Part shown: piece after piece, positions 51,745-61,401 of the stretch
Position numbering within the stretch: the stretch's first letter is position 1
Layout of the letters: the number at the start of each line of letters is the position of its first letter
DNA from: Pseudomonas sp. A-RE-19
GTDB taxonomy: Bacteria > Pseudomonadota > Gammaproteobacteria > Pseudomonadales > Pseudomonadaceae
Reading direction: 5' to 3'
Length of the DNA stretch: 64,000 bases
Assembly: GCF_019956555.1 (NCBI RefSeq)
Contig: NZ_JAHBDQ010000044.1
Coordinates: 1-64,000 of the forward strand
Program-made: the position numbers and the translations under genes
Notes under the pieces: generated by a model
Told to the model about the DNA's origin: nothing
Seen by the model: only the letters and a program-made list of their open reading frames with translations
The model's database searches: none

Positions 51745-52086
51745 CGGCATCGGGCATCGATAGCTGCGCTGCACGTCGTACGCGGGAATAACGACCTGGA
51801 TGCCCTTTGGGCCAAATATCTCCCCGACCACCTGTGTTTCGACCTCAACGGATGGCAGACCTTGCTGGTCCATGACAGGGGCGATGTGCCGACGGTGCTG
51901 GAGGCGGGCACAAGGCTGGTGATCACCGGCCATTCCCATAAGCCAGGCATGGAGTGGCGCGGCGACCAGCTATTCCTCAAGCCCGGCAGCGCGGGCCCAA
52001 GGCGCTTCAAACTGCCGGTGACCCTGGCGTTGCTGGAGGTAGATACGCATTCGATTGAGCCGCGTCTGGTTTCGCTGTTGGAATGA
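51745..52086 (+). pseudogene. Metallophosphoesterase (YfcE/MJ0936 type), 5'-truncated
   Basis: The frame carries the family's middle and C-terminal motifs: VVRGNNDLD (GNxD), LLVHDRGD (a form of GHxxG/H site), VITGHSHKPG (GHTH-like) and FLKPGSAGPRR. The N-terminal DxH metal site is absent and the DNA before 51745 shows no homologous sequence. A start at 51736 exists but would lack two metal ligands. The gene is therefore a remnant, probably inactive. Confidence 0.78.
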
Positions 52087-52151
52087 TTGTTTCCTGAATG
52101 ATCCTGGTGAGGGTGAGGTCATCCACACGCCGTATAAATAAGGGGAACCTG

Positions 52152-52688
52152 ATGGCCACTGCACATGTTTTCATCGCCACCAGTCTGGATGGCTTCATCG
52201 CCCGATCCGATGGTGACATCGACTGGCTTTTGCAGCGCGATGATCAGAGCGAAGATCATGGCTACTCAGCCTTCATCGCCGACAAGGATGTGATCGTGAT
52301 GGGGCGGGGAAGCTATGAGAAGGTGCTGACCTTCGGCACATGGTTCTACGACCGGCCCGTAGTGGTGCTGTCTGAACAGTTGGCCGATTCGCCGGTGCCC
52401 GAGGCGCTGAAGGGCAAGCTGCGTTTTTCCAACCTCGCCCCCAAGGAAGTGATGGAGGAATTGGCGAGGCAAGGCGTGCATCGGGTCTATGTCGATGGCG
52501 GGCAGTTGGTGCAATCATTCCTGCGCGATGGGTTAGTCGCCGATATGGTGATTACCACCGTTCCCGTGTTGATCGGGTCGGGAAGGCCATTGTTCGGGGG
52601 CCTTCAGCAGGATGTTGACTTGAAACTGGTATCCAGCCGCTGCTTTCCTTCGGGGTTGGTGCAGTCCACCTATCGACTGGCCCCATGA
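52152..52688 (+). CDS. Dihydrofolate reductase/RibD-C family protein
   Basis: The 178-residue protein has a DHFR-like fold: AHVFIATSLDGFIARSDGDI, DVIVMGRGSYEKVLTFGTW, QGVHRVYVDGGQLVQSFLRD and VPVLIGSGRPLFGGL. These YwjB/YyaP-like reductases bind NADPH; the substrate is unknown and it need not act on folate. aggggaacctg precedes the ATG at 52152. It sits next to katG and converges with it on a shared terminator. Confidence 0.9.
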   Translation: MATAHVFIATSLDGFIARSDGDIDWLLQRDDQSEDHGYSAFIADKDVIVMGRGSYEKVLTFGTWFYDRPVVVLSEQLADSPVPEALKGKLRFSNLAPKEVMEELARQGVHRVYVDGGQLVQSFLRDGLVADMVITTVPVLIGSGRPLFGGLQQDVDLKLVSSRCFPSGLVQSTYRLAP

Positions 52689-52732
52689 CCCCTCCATGAT
52701 CTCTCCCGTCCAGTCTCTTCCTGCAATCAGTA

Positions 52733-52769
52733 AAAAGCACAACGCCTCCACACAGGGAGGCGTTGCCGG
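52733..52769. terminator. Terminator of katG
   Basis: caacgcctcc / ggaggcgttg stem with a 6-base loop. On the minus strand it is followed by tgctttttac. Confidence 0.85.
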
Positions 52770-52790
52770 TTTTCAGCAGTACCGCTCGTG

Positions 52791-55010
52791 TTACTTAAGA
52801 TCGAAGCGATCCAGATTCATCACCTTGACCCAAGCCGCAACGAAGTCTTTCACAAACTTCTCCTTCGAATCGTTGCAGGCATAGACCTCAGCCAATGCCC
52901 TCAATTGCGCATTCGAGCCAAAGACCAGATCGACACGCGTCCCCGTCCATTTAAGGTCGCCGGTTTTGCGATCTCGCCCCTCAAACTCTTCATTGGCATC
53001 CGACACGGGTTTCCATTCCACGCTCATATCCAGCAGGTTTTTGAAGAAGTCGTTGGTCAGCGCCTCCGGCTGCTTCGTGAACACGCCGTGCTGGGTTTTT
53101 CCGACGTTGGTATTGAGCACGCGCAGTCCGCCAATGAGCACGGTCATTTCTGGCGCGGTGAGTGTCAGCAGTTGCGCCTTGTCGAGCAGCAAGGCCTCGG
53201 CCGGTACGCTGTAGCGGGTTTTGAGGTAGTTACGGAAGCCATCGGCGGCGGGCTCGAGGAACCCGAAGGATTCGACATCCGTTTGTCCTTGCGAGGCGTC
53301 CATCCGGCCCGGTGTGAAAGGCACCGTCACGGTCTGGCCGGCATTTTTCGCAGCCTGTTCGACGCCGGCACAACCGGCCAGCACGATCAGGTCTGCCAGC
53401 GAGATTTTCTTGCCGCCAGCTTGCGCGCTGTTGAACTCGTTCTGGATGCTCTCGAGTTTCGCCAGTACGCTCGCCAGTTGCTCAGGCTGGTTGGCCTGCC
53501 AGAACTTCTGTGGGGCCAGACGCAGACGCCCACCGTTGGCGCCGCCGCGTTTGTCGGAGCCGCGGAAGGTGGAGGCCGCCGCCCAGGCAGTCGACACCAG
53601 TTGTGAGACGGACAGGCCGCAGGACTGGAGTTTGCCTTTGAGTGCGGTGATGTCGCTGTCGTTGACCAGGGCATGGTCGACCTCCGGAATGGGGTCTTGC
53701 CACAGGAGTTCTTCGTTGGGCATTTCCGGGCCGAGGTAGCGGGAGAGGGGGCCCATGTCGCGGTGGAGCAGCTTGAACCAGGCGCGGGCGAATGCGTCGG
53801 CCAGTTGGTCCGGGTTCGCCAGGAAACGCCGTGAAATCGGCTCATAGATCGGGTCGAATCGCAGCGACAGGTCCGTGGTCAGCATGGTCGGATTACGCCG
53901 CTTCGACGGGTCGTGAGCATCCGGAATGATCCCCGCGCCAGCACCGCCTTTCGCCGTCCATTGGTTGGCACCCGCCGGGCTCTTGGTCAGTTCCCATTCG
54001 AAGCCGAACAGGTTTTCCAGGTAGTTGTTGCTCCATTTGGTGGGCGTGGTGGTCCACGTTACTTCCAGGCCGCTGGTGATGGTGTCGCCGCCCTTGCCGG
54101 TGCCGAACGTGCTTTTCCAGCCCAGGCCTTGTGCTTCCAGGCCTGCAGCTTCGGGCTCGGCGCCAACGTTGTCGGCAGGCCCCGCGCCGTGGGTCTTGCC
54201 GAAGGCGTGGCCGCCGGCGATCAATGCCACGGTTTCTTCGTCATTCATGGCCATGCGCCCGAAGGTTTCGCGGATGTCCACCGCAGCAGCGACCGGGTCC
54301 GGGTTGCCTTCCGGGCCTTCCGGGTTGACGTAGATCAGGCCCATTTGCACCGCGGCGAGCGGGTTTTCCAGGTTGCGTTCTTTGTCGGGTGCTTGCATGG
54401 GGGCTTTTTTGTCTTTTTCGTAGCGGGTGTCGCCGCCCAGCCACTTATTTTCGGACCCCCAGTAGACGGCCTCATCCGGTTCCCAGACGTCAGGCCGACC
54501 ACCGGAAAAGCCGAAGGTCTTGAAGCCCATGGATTCCAGCGCAACGTTGCCGGTGAGCACGATCAGGTCGGCCCAGGAGATGTTGCGACCATACTTTTGC
54601 TTGATCGGCCAGAGCAGCCGGCGCGCCTTGTCGAGGCTGACGTTGTCCGGCCAACTGTTGAGCGGTGCGAAACGCTGCTGACCGGAGCCGGCACCGCCAC
54701 GACCGTCACCAACGCGGTACGTGCCGGCGGCGTGCCAGGACATGCGAATAAACAGCGGCCCATAGTGACCGAAGTCTGCCGGCCACCAGTCTTGCGAGTC
54801 GGTCATCAGTGCATGCAGGTCTTGCTTGAGTGCCTGAAAGTCCAGGTTTTTGAACGCTTCGGCGTATTTGTAACCCTCGTCCGTGGGGTCGGACAGCCGC
54901 GAATTCTGGTGCAGGATCTTCAGGTTCAACTGGTTCGGCCACCAATCGCGGTTCGTCGTGCCACCGCCTGCGGCGGCGTGATTGAACGGGCATTTCGATT
55001 CATTTGCCAT
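52791..55010 (-). CDS. katG: Catalase-peroxidase
   Basis: The 739-residue enzyme removes hydrogen peroxide by catalase and peroxidase cycles. Both KatG halves are present. The active N-terminal half has the distal site in RMSWHAAGTYRVGDGRGGAG (Arg, Trp, His) and the proximal His in TVALIAGGHAFGKTHGAGPA. Tyr and Met needed for the Met-Tyr-Trp adduct are found in LIYVNPEGPEG and a later Met. The C-terminal half is a degenerate copy. The ATG at 55010 (MANESKCPFNHAAAGG) has aaggtag upstream; an ATG at 55037 is possible. No OxyR site could be assigned. Confidence 0.96.
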   Translation of the reverse strand: MANESKCPFNHAAAGGGTTNRDWWPNQLNLKILHQNSRLSDPTDEGYKYAEAFKNLDFQALKQDLHALMTDSQDWWPADFGHYGPLFIRMSWHAAGTYRVGDGRGGAGSGQQRFAPLNSWPDNVSLDKARRLLWPIKQKYGRNISWADLIVLTGNVALESMGFKTFGFSGGRPDVWEPDEAVYWGSENKWLGGDTRYEKDKKAPMQAPDKERNLENPLAAVQMGLIYVNPEGPEGNPDPVAAAVDIRETFGRMAMNDEETVALIAGGHAFGKTHGAGPADNVGAEPEAAGLEAQGLGWKSTFGTGKGGDTITSGLEVTWTTTPTKWSNNYLENLFGFEWELTKSPAGANQWTAKGGAGAGIIPDAHDPSKRRNPTMLTTDLSLRFDPIYEPISRRFLANPDQLADAFARAWFKLLHRDMGPLSRYLGPEMPNEELLWQDPIPEVDHALVNDSDITALKGKLQSCGLSVSQLVSTAWAAASTFRGSDKRGGANGGRLRLAPQKFWQANQPEQLASVLAKLESIQNEFNSAQAGGKKISLADLIVLAGCAGVEQAAKNAGQTVTVPFTPGRMDASQGQTDVESFGFLEPAADGFRNYLKTRYSVPAEALLLDKAQLLTLTAPEMTVLIGGLRVLNTNVGKTQHGVFTKQPEALTNDFFKNLLDMSVEWKPVSDANEEFEGRDRKTGDLKWTGTRVDLVFGSNAQLRALAEVYACNDSKEKFVKDFVAAWVKVMNLDRFDLK

Positions 55011-55575
55011 GTGTGCGCTACCTTTGGTCGTATTCATCCGGCTATCCGGCCCGGGGTGGGCGCGCAATAGCGACGAGCGAAATCAATGACATAGGCTGCA
55101 GGGCCAGCAGTTCGATCAATGGATCGTCGTGGTCACGCGGGAAGTCTGGAGAGCAGCAATCGAGTTGCCAGCACGGTGGCCCACGGCAAGCCTAGTACGC
55201 TTCTGACTCATTCGTATCTCTTATCAGGTATCAACCGGCCGGCTTACGCCAACGCTGCATTAAGGTTAGACGCCTATAAAGCAGTCAGCTAATAGGTGGA
55301 GTATTGGGGGGTGATAGGGACAATCTTTTAGCTGAGTCTTGGGTAGGGCGACTGGCTTCTTCGCGGGCAAGCCACGCTCCCACAAGTTTTGTGTCGTTTA
55401 CATGATTGTGTTCCAACACAAAACCTGTGGGAGCGTGGCTTGCCCGCGATAATGGCCGCACAGACGCAGCCGCTCTCGGATCAGCCCGAAATTCAGGTCC
55501 GCGCCACCGTTTTTCACTGAACGGTATCGTATGATGAGCCCCCTCCGTCGACAGCCACCCAAGGACCCTTCCCCG
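55011..55575. other. Intergenic region upstream of katG
   Basis: 565 bases with promoter DNA for katG and a REP pair. No gene was recognised. Confidence 0.5.
55361..55451. repeat. REP pair, gggagcgtggcttgcc type
   Basis: tcgcgggcaagccacgctcc and its complement tgtgggagcgtggcttgcc, separated by a dyad with gttttgtgt/acacaaaac. Confidence 0.85.
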
Positions 55576-55947
55576 ATGTCTTTAAGCAAACGCGATCGGG
55601 CACACATCGAACGTCGCCTGGTCGCCACCCTGACCGAGGCGTGTGAAACCGCCAAAGCGGAAATAGTCGGGTTCTGTTGGCTGACCCACGAAGTCGATTA
55701 CGCGGTCTTTCCTTCCAGCCTGCGGGTGATCTGGGTCTTTGATACGCAGGCCAACAAGGATCAGGCGCTGGCGAGCGGGCAGGGCGAGCGCATGGTCGAA
55801 CTGACGGGTGTGGCGTTAAGTGAAGCGGACGTTCTCGTCAGCCCGGTAGCGGCCCATGCGCAGTTTGATTCTGAAGAACAATGTCAGCGCGCCAATGCCG
55901 GCAACTGGCAGCAACGCCTGGCGCCCAAGCGCTCGACACGGGGTTGA
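55576..55947 (+). CDS. Conserved hypothetical protein
   Basis: The 123-residue protein begins MSLSKRDRAHIERRLVATL, then carries IVGFCWLTHEVDYAVFPSSL and VIWVFDTQANKDQALASGQG. It is sometimes annotated as Fis-like in pseudomonads, but no HTH is evident. aagga lies 10 bases before the ATG at 55576. It is followed after three bases by the DUF1289 gene, so both are cotranscribed. Confidence 0.75.
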   Translation: MSLSKRDRAHIERRLVATLTEACETAKAEIVGFCWLTHEVDYAVFPSSLRVIWVFDTQANKDQALASGQGERMVELTGVALSEADVLVSPVAAHAQFDSEEQCQRANAGNWQQRLAPKRSTRG

Positions 55948-55950
55948 AAC

Positions 55951-56133
55951 GTGGCCAAGGATATCGAAAATCCGTGTATTGCCGTTTGCCAGCTCAGTGG
56001 TGAGCTGTGTGTCAGTTGTGGCCGCACCAAGGACGACATCAGAAAATGGAAGCGCATGAAGCGTCCGGAAAAAATGGCGGCGGCGCAACGGGCGAGTTTG
56101 CGGTTGAAGGGGCTTCAGAAAAGGAAGGTTTGA
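55951..56133 (+). CDS. DUF1289 small Cys-rich protein
   Basis: The 60-residue protein has the DUF1289 pattern NPCIAVCQLSGELCVSCGRT (four Cys, a likely metal site) and a basic helical end (LRLKGLQKRKV). The start is GTG at 55951. The function is unknown. It forms a two-gene unit with the preceding hypothetical gene. Confidence 0.88.
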   Translation: MAKDIENPCIAVCQLSGELCVSCGRTKDDIRKWKRMKRPEKMAAAQRASLRLKGLQKRKV

Positions 56134-56164
56134 GGGTAATGCCCATCAGTTCGAAGGCTGCGCC

Positions 56165-56185
56165 AAAAGATCGCAGCCTGCGGCA
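56165..56185. repeat. Truncated REP copy
   Basis: aaaagatcgcagcctgcggc followed by atgcgaagc: only one half of a REP unit. Confidence 0.75.
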
Positions 56186-56213
56186 TGCGAAGCTGAGCAC
56201 CGTCCTGGAAACC

Positions 56214-57107
56214 CTAGGGCAGCACACATACCGCCCGAACACATTCACGCAACCACCGATGCGCGGAGTCGGCATCCATCCGTGGGTGCCAGAGCATTGA
56301 AATGGTGATCGGCGGCAGATCGAACGGAAGGGCAAAACTGTGCAGGCCAGCGCGCAGGTTTCGGGTATGTTGCGCGGGCACGGTGGCGATCAAATCGGTG
56401 GTGCGAGCCAGCGCCAGCGCGGACGAGAATCCGCCGACGACGGTGATGATCTGGCGCTCCAGCCCCAGCACTTTCAAGGCTTCATCCATCGGCCCCTTAT
56501 CGAGCCCACGCCGTGAGACCAGGATGTGCCCGCCAGCGGCGTAACGGGAGGCGCTAACCTCGCCCAGGCTCAGCGAATGCCCCATGCGCACGACGCCGAT
56601 GAAGCGATCTTCGAATAACGCACGGGTGCGCACTTCCGGGCTTGTCGTGCCGCCAACCACGCCGGTTTCCAGGTCCACGGAACCGTCACGAAGCGCAGCG
56701 CTGTCCTTGCTCGGCTTCTGCACAAAGTGCAAGCGCACGCCGGGTGCCTCCTCACTGACGCGGGCGATCAGCGCCGGTCCGAAGTTTTCGACAAAGCCGT
56801 CGCTGGTGCGCAGCGTGAACGTTCGCACCAGTTGCTTGAGGTCGAGCTGTTCGGCGGGGCGTAAAACGGCTTCGGCGCCTTGCACCAATTGGCTGACCTG
56901 TTCGCGCAGTTCCAGTGCCCGGGGCGTCGGCACCAGCCCGCGCCCGGCCCGGACCAGCAGCGGGTCGCCCGTCGTTTCACGCAATCGCGCCAGCGCCCGG
57001 CTCATGGCCGAAGGGCTCAGGCGCAGTCGTTGGGCGGCGCGTGCGACGCTGCCTTCGGCGAGCAGCACATCCAGGGTAATCAGCAAATTCAAGTCGGGAG
57101 TCGTCAT
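56214..57107 (-). CDS. LysR-family regulator
   Basis: The 297-residue protein has an N-terminal HTH (LNLLITLDVLLAEGSVARAA, LSPSAMSRALARLRETTGDP) and an effector domain containing LRTSDGFVENFGPALIARV and MGHSLSLGEVSASRYAAGGH. It is of the NodD/SyrM-like LysR branch. It is divergent from the MFS exporter gene at 57236, which it probably regulates. Confidence 0.9.
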   Translation of the reverse strand: MTTPDLNLLITLDVLLAEGSVARAAQRLRLSPSAMSRALARLRETTGDPLLVRAGRGLVPTPRALELREQVSQLVQGAEAVLRPAEQLDLKQLVRTFTLRTSDGFVENFGPALIARVSEEAPGVRLHFVQKPSKDSAALRDGSVDLETGVVGGTTSPEVRTRALFEDRFIGVVRMGHSLSLGEVSASRYAAGGHILVSRRGLDKGPMDEALKVLGLERQIITVVGGFSSALALARTTDLIATVPAQHTRNLRAGLHSFALPFDLPPITISMLWHPRMDADSAHRWLRECVRAVCVLP

Positions 57108-57235
57108 GCCTCAACGTTAGCACGGCGTGGGACTGACATGGCGTCAAACGCATCTATCAAGTGCAAGTCGTGCGTCTTCCGCCTTGTCACGCCCAGGCAT
57201 ACGCTGCTGATCTACCTTTCAGACGTGGCCAAACC

Positions 57236-58657
57236 ATGAAACTCATCACCCCATCAGGCTCGGTTCGCTGGGCGCTCGCCAGCCTGTCGCTGTCAATGTT
57301 GATGCCCTCACTCGACACCAGCATCGCCAATGCGGGATTGCCGACGTTGGCCCAGGCGTTAGATGCGTCCTTTCAGCAGGTGCAGTGGATCGTTCTGGCG
57401 TATCTGTTGGCGATCACCACGCTGATTGTCAGCGTCGGACGGCTCGGTGACCTCGTCGGTCGTCGACGCTTGCTGCTGGCGGGCATCGGCATTTTTACCC
57501 TGTCATCGCTGGCGTGTGGTGTCGCGCCATCGCTTTGGTGGCTGGTCGGCGCCCGGGCGGTGCAGGGGCTCGGGGCGGCAATCATGTTGGCGCTGACCGT
57601 GGCGTTTGTCGGCGAGACGGTGCCGAAGGTGCAGACTGGCAGCGCCATGGGATTGCTTGGCACGATGTCGGCGATTGGCACCACGCTGGGGCCGTCGCTC
57701 GGTGGAATGTTGATTGCAGGCGCAGGCTGGCAGGCCATTTTTCTGCTCAACGTGCCACTGGGCATTCTGAATATGTGGCTCGCGTATCGCTATTTGCCGG
57801 CGGATCCACAGCGGGCGAAAGCGGGGCGGGTGGGTTTCGACAAGGCGGGCACGTTGTTGCTGGCCCTGACGCTTGCGGCGTATGCGCTCGCCATGACGAC
57901 CGGGCAAGGTCATTTTGGTCTGCTCAATATCGCGCTGCTGCTGGCGGCTGTTTTCGGCGCCGGGATTTTCATGGTCGTTGAGGTCAGGGTTGCATCGCCA
58001 TTGATTAAATTGGCGCTGTTCCGGGAGCCTGGATTGAGCGCAAGCCTGGCCATGAGCACGCTCGTTTCGACCGTGATGATGGCGACGCTGGTGGTCGGGC
58101 CGTTTTATCTTTCGGGTGCGCTTGGCCTTGGTACGGCGCTTGTTGGCCTTGCCTTGTCCGTCGGCCCGTTGGTGGCTGCGCTGACCGGCGTGCCGGCCGG
58201 CCGCCTGGTGGACCGTTTTGGCACGCGGCGCATGACCCTCATCGGGCTCGCAACGATGGCGCTCGGCGCGGGTGCTTTATCGATGATGCCGGCGGGTTTC
58301 GGCCTCCTCGGTTACCTTGCGCCCATCGCGGTGATCACGGCCAGCTACGCGTTGTTCCAGGCGGCCAACAACACCGCGATCATGACCGACATCCGCCCCG
58401 ACCAGCGCGGCGTGATTGCCGGCCTGCTCAGCCTGTCGCGCAATCTTGGCTTGATTACCGGGGCTTCGGTCATGGGCGCTGTGTTTGCCTTTGGGTCCGC
58501 GACAGCAGACATCACCACGGCATCTCCCGCAGCCATCGCCGACGGTATGCGGATAACGTTTGCCGCCGCCGCGCTGTTGATCGTCATGGCCCTCGCCGTC
58601 GCCTTGACGCTGCGAGATTCACACTGCTGCACCGTGTGCAGTAATGAACTGCAGTGA
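57236..58657 (+). CDS. DHA2-family MFS multidrug transporter
   Basis: The 473-residue protein has about 14 membrane helices. The DHA2 hallmarks are MLMPSLDTSIANAGLPTLAQ (helix 1 motif D1), VGRLGDLVGRRRLLLAG (motif A), ARAVQGLGAAIMLALTVAF (motif B) and LGPSLGGMLIAGAGW (motif C). Exported compounds are unknown. The ATG at 57236 is chosen; the open frame to 57161 has no ribosome site. It is paired with the divergent LysR gene. Confidence 0.92.
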   Translation: MKLITPSGSVRWALASLSLSMLMPSLDTSIANAGLPTLAQALDASFQQVQWIVLAYLLAITTLIVSVGRLGDLVGRRRLLLAGIGIFTLSSLACGVAPSLWWLVGARAVQGLGAAIMLALTVAFVGETVPKVQTGSAMGLLGTMSAIGTTLGPSLGGMLIAGAGWQAIFLLNVPLGILNMWLAYRYLPADPQRAKAGRVGFDKAGTLLLALTLAAYALAMTTGQGHFGLLNIALLLAAVFGAGIFMVVEVRVASPLIKLALFREPGLSASLAMSTLVSTVMMATLVVGPFYLSGALGLGTALVGLALSVGPLVAALTGVPAGRLVDRFGTRRMTLIGLATMALGAGALSMMPAGFGLLGYLAPIAVITASYALFQAANNTAIMTDIRPDQRGVIAGLLSLSRNLGLITGASVMGAVFAFGSATADITTASPAAIADGMRITFAAAALLIVMALAVALTLRDSHCCTVCSNELQ

Positions 58658-58831
58658 GGCTATATTGTTCGCTTGAAATCGAGTGCTGATACTCCCTGCA
58701 CATCGCGCAGATGGGCTGCGTTGAAGTGAAGGAGGGTTCGTTTGTGTTTCACACACCGGCGCCCCTGAGGTGATGACCCTCGAGCAGGTTTGGCGGCGCG
58801 TGAGCCGGTGTCATCGGCAGTGTGTCCCATG

Positions 58832-58929
58832 CCAGTCAATTAAGCGTTGTCTGCCCCAAAAGATCGCAGCCTTCGGCAGCTCCTACAGTATTTGCGTACA
58901 CCTGTAGGAGCTGCCGAAGGCTGCGATCC
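58832..58929. repeat. REP pair with ccagtcaattaagcg leader
   Basis: aaaagatcgcagccttcggc (58858) faces tgtaggagctgccgaagg (from 58903). It is preceded by ccagtcaattaagcg (58832-58846). The rest of 58658-59022 shows nothing else. Confidence 0.85.
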
Positions 58930-59022
58930 TGGCGATCTGATACGCACCGAATGTCTCTGTTTTCGATTCGCCAGTACACCAAATGCCATTCCCCCGAGTG
59001 GCTTTTTTTTGCGTGACGAAGG

Positions 59023-60486
59023 TCACATCAAGGTATTTTGCGGCATCCCCAACAGGCCGGTCAGGGTGTTGATAATCGCTTGTTGCCGGGCACGGTCTGT
59101 CTGGTGCACGGCTTCAGCGGCGGCGACATCGGCGGCACAGTGAGGACAGATCACTTCGTGTGGATGGATGTATTGCAAGCAGCCACGACACAGCGCCAGT
59201 TGCGGTGGAATACGTCCTTCATCCGGCGATTTCTGACCCTGGTTCGCCCAGGCCAGTTTGATCACCTGGCCGCTGTCGCTGACGCTGCTGACCTTCTCGC
59301 CGGTGTCGATGCGTTCGGTAATCAGGTCAAAACGTCCGACGGCGAAGGACGTCTTTGCCGCGTCTTCGAGTTTGACGATGCGCTCGCGCAGCCCGCGTTT
59401 TTGCAGGTCCAGTGCGCGGTAATGGCAGTAGGGATTGTTGCCGGGTTTGCCGAGCAGAGAGTGCGACGTCCAGGTGCAGCCACCACGGCAGACGTCGTTG
59501 TAGTAGCAGCTTCGGCAGTAGCCCCACAGGTCTTCGACGCCGCGCAGGCGGCCAAAGTGCATGCCTTCGCTGTAGTGCCAGATATCGTGCAGGCTCATGT
59601 TGCGTACATTGCCGCCTGAAAACCCCACCGTTGCCAATGACGGGCAACCCTTGACGGTGCCGTCGGCTTCCAGTGCCAATACGGTCTGGCCGGCGGCGCA
59701 GCCGCTCCAGTGCACGCGCTCGTCACCGAAACCACGCCACATGTGTTCATAAGGGCCGTAGTAGCCAATGTTGTTGCCTACGTTCATCAGCAGGCCGCGA
59801 TCGACACCTTCGCGGTAGAGCCGTGCCAGCAATGGCATCACTTCCAGCAGTTGATAGGGCTGCAGCAACAGCTCCGGGTGGTCGACGGCGTTGCCCATGG
59901 CGACCGTCAGCTGGATCTGCCAGTGCGTGGCGCCGAGGCCGATGATCAGGTCCATCAGTTCGGGCAGATCGGGCAACGTGGCCGCGCCGATTTGGGTGTT
60001 GACGCTCACTGCAAGCCCGGACTGTTTGGCCCGTCGCAGGGTATCCACCGCCTTGTCGAACGAGCCCGGAACATTGCGCACCGCGTCATGCAGCGGGGCC
60101 AGCCCATCCAGCGAAACACCGACGCCATTGAGCCCGGCATCCACCGCTGCCTGCATTTTTGCGGGTGTCAGGTTACGTCCGCCGGTTTGTATGGCGCAGT
60201 ACATGCCGTGATCGTGGATGGCCTGGATCAGTTGCGTCCAGTCCTTGCGCAAATAGGCTTCACCACCAATGAGGGTGATTTCGCGGGTGCCGAGGGCGGC
60301 CAGGGAATCGATGACGTCCAGGCATTCCCGGGTGTTCAATTCATCGGGGCGTCGATGGCCGGCACGTGAGCCGCAGTGCAGGCATTTGAGATCGCAGGCC
60401 AGGGTGATTTCCCAGACCACATGCACGGGCACATAGCGTTTGAGGTCGGTTTCACTGAGGTAGCGGGCAGGGCGACTGTCTGACAT
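59023..60486 (-). CDS. GDL-peptide-associated radical SAM/SPASM maturase
   Basis: The 487-residue radical SAM enzyme has the 4Fe-4S motif CDLKCLHC (Cys31, 35, 38) and a SPASM domain with Cys at 263, 281, 324, 327, 333, 337 and 354 for auxiliary clusters. A C-terminal CRGC...CPHC zinc ribbon follows (433-450). SPASM enzymes usually modify peptides (RiPPs) or proteins. Three upstream genes on the same strand encode proteins sharing a GDL motif, the presumed substrates. aagga precedes the ATG at 60486; the frame is open to 60648 without a good start. Confidence 0.88.
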   Translation of the reverse strand: MSDSRPARYLSETDLKRYVPVHVVWEITLACDLKCLHCGSRAGHRRPDELNTRECLDVIDSLAALGTREITLIGGEAYLRKDWTQLIQAIHDHGMYCAIQTGGRNLTPAKMQAAVDAGLNGVGVSLDGLAPLHDAVRNVPGSFDKAVDTLRRAKQSGLAVSVNTQIGAATLPDLPELMDLIIGLGATHWQIQLTVAMGNAVDHPELLLQPYQLLEVMPLLARLYREGVDRGLLMNVGNNIGYYGPYEHMWRGFGDERVHWSGCAAGQTVLALEADGTVKGCPSLATVGFSGGNVRNMSLHDIWHYSEGMHFGRLRGVEDLWGYCRSCYYNDVCRGGCTWTSHSLLGKPGNNPYCHYRALDLQKRGLRERIVKLEDAAKTSFAVGRFDLITERIDTGEKVSSVSDSGQVIKLAWANQGQKSPDEGRIPPQLALCRGCLQYIHPHEVICPHCAADVAAAEAVHQTDRARQQAIINTLTGLLGMPQNTLM

Positions 60487-60627
60487 GGAAAATCCTTGCG
60501 CACAACGCGTGCGCGGCACGAATCCATCGAAGTGTTCGCGCCTTTCCTGTGTCTGTGGCGCGACCGGATTTACCTTTTGATTCTGGTCAATGGGCGCGGA
60601 GCCTATGGGAGCGGGCTTGCCCCAATG

Positions 60628-60763
60628 CCAGTCAGTTAAGGTGCGCAACGTGTGGGAGCGAGCCTGCTCGCGATAGCGGTGGATCAGCCAACATTGATGT
60701 TGAATGTAAGGCCGTCATCGCGAGCAGGCTCGCTCCCACATGGGGTTGCGCTTAACTGACTGG
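60628..60763. repeat. Long inverted REP pair, gtgggagcgagcctgctcgc type
   Basis: Outer arms ccagtcagttaag / cttaactgactgg and inner arms gtgggagcgagcctgctcgc / gcgagcaggctcgctcccac form a 136-base palindromic unit inside the GDL operon. Confidence 0.88.
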
Positions 60764-60765
60764 GG

Positions 60766-61347
60766 TTAGCGGGCCTCCAGGCGGGCGATTTCAGCGTTCA
60801 GCTGATCCAGCGCATTGCGCAGGGCGCCGCTGTGGGCCAGTTGCTGTTCACCCTGGCTCACCACGGCCTTCAGTTGCGCCAGGTCACCGCTGGCTTGCGC
60901 TTGCTGTACCGCGACGGCATAGAGCGGCACCGCATGGTGCGGATGCTCTGGGCGCACAATAACGGGGGCCTGGCTGACAGCGGCGTGTCTTACCGTAGTC
61001 CAGTGGTCCTGATCGAAGTATTTGTAGTCGACAAAACCGCTGGCCCAATCGGCGCCTAAAATGCCCCTTAGATCAAAAGTCTGGGCGATCTGGCTGTAAG
61101 GGCCACTTGGGCTGCCATCCAGGGAGAGGAGGATATGGCTTTCCGCCTCGGGGATCAGTTTGGCTTCGGAGTAACTACCCCACACACGGGCACGGAAGTT
61201 GAGTGGAGGGTAGGTACTTTGATAAATGCTGGCCTCACCGCTGACTTTTTTGTTTACGGTATCCACCAGCAGGTCCAGGGTTAAAACCGGTGCACCCAAT
61301 AGATGATTGCTGACATTCAGGCGGGTATGAAAAAGTCCGATTGACAT
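60766..61347 (-). CDS. GDL-motif protein (DUF1842/DUF1843 type), 193 residues
   Basis: Residues 1-120 form a beta-rich DUF1842-like domain (GLFHTRLNVSNHLLGAPVL, SGEASIYQSTYPPLNFRA). The C-terminal 60 residues carry the DUF1843-like module PLYAVAVQQAQASGDLAQLK with GDL at 154-156. gggag precedes the ATG. It is probably a substrate or partner of the radical SAM enzyme downstream. The two genes are separated by a REP pair. Confidence 0.78.
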   Translation of the reverse strand: MSIGLFHTRLNVSNHLLGAPVLTLDLLVDTVNKKVSGEASIYQSTYPPLNFRARVWGSYSEAKLIPEAESHILLSLDGSPSGPYSQIAQTFDLRGILGADWASGFVDYKYFDQDHWTTVRHAAVSQAPVIVRPEHPHHAVPLYAVAVQQAQASGDLAQLKAVVSQGEQQLAHSGALRNALDQLNAEIARLEAR

Positions 61348-61401
61348 GGTGCTACTCCCTTATTTTGTATTCAGGACAAGTCGGCATGTTTCGTGGTCGG
61401 G

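Noticed and set aside
53913..55070. A 385-codon open frame on the plus strand
   Set aside because: It lies wholly antisense to katG; high GC keeps the opposite frame open. The composition is typical of a shadow frame.
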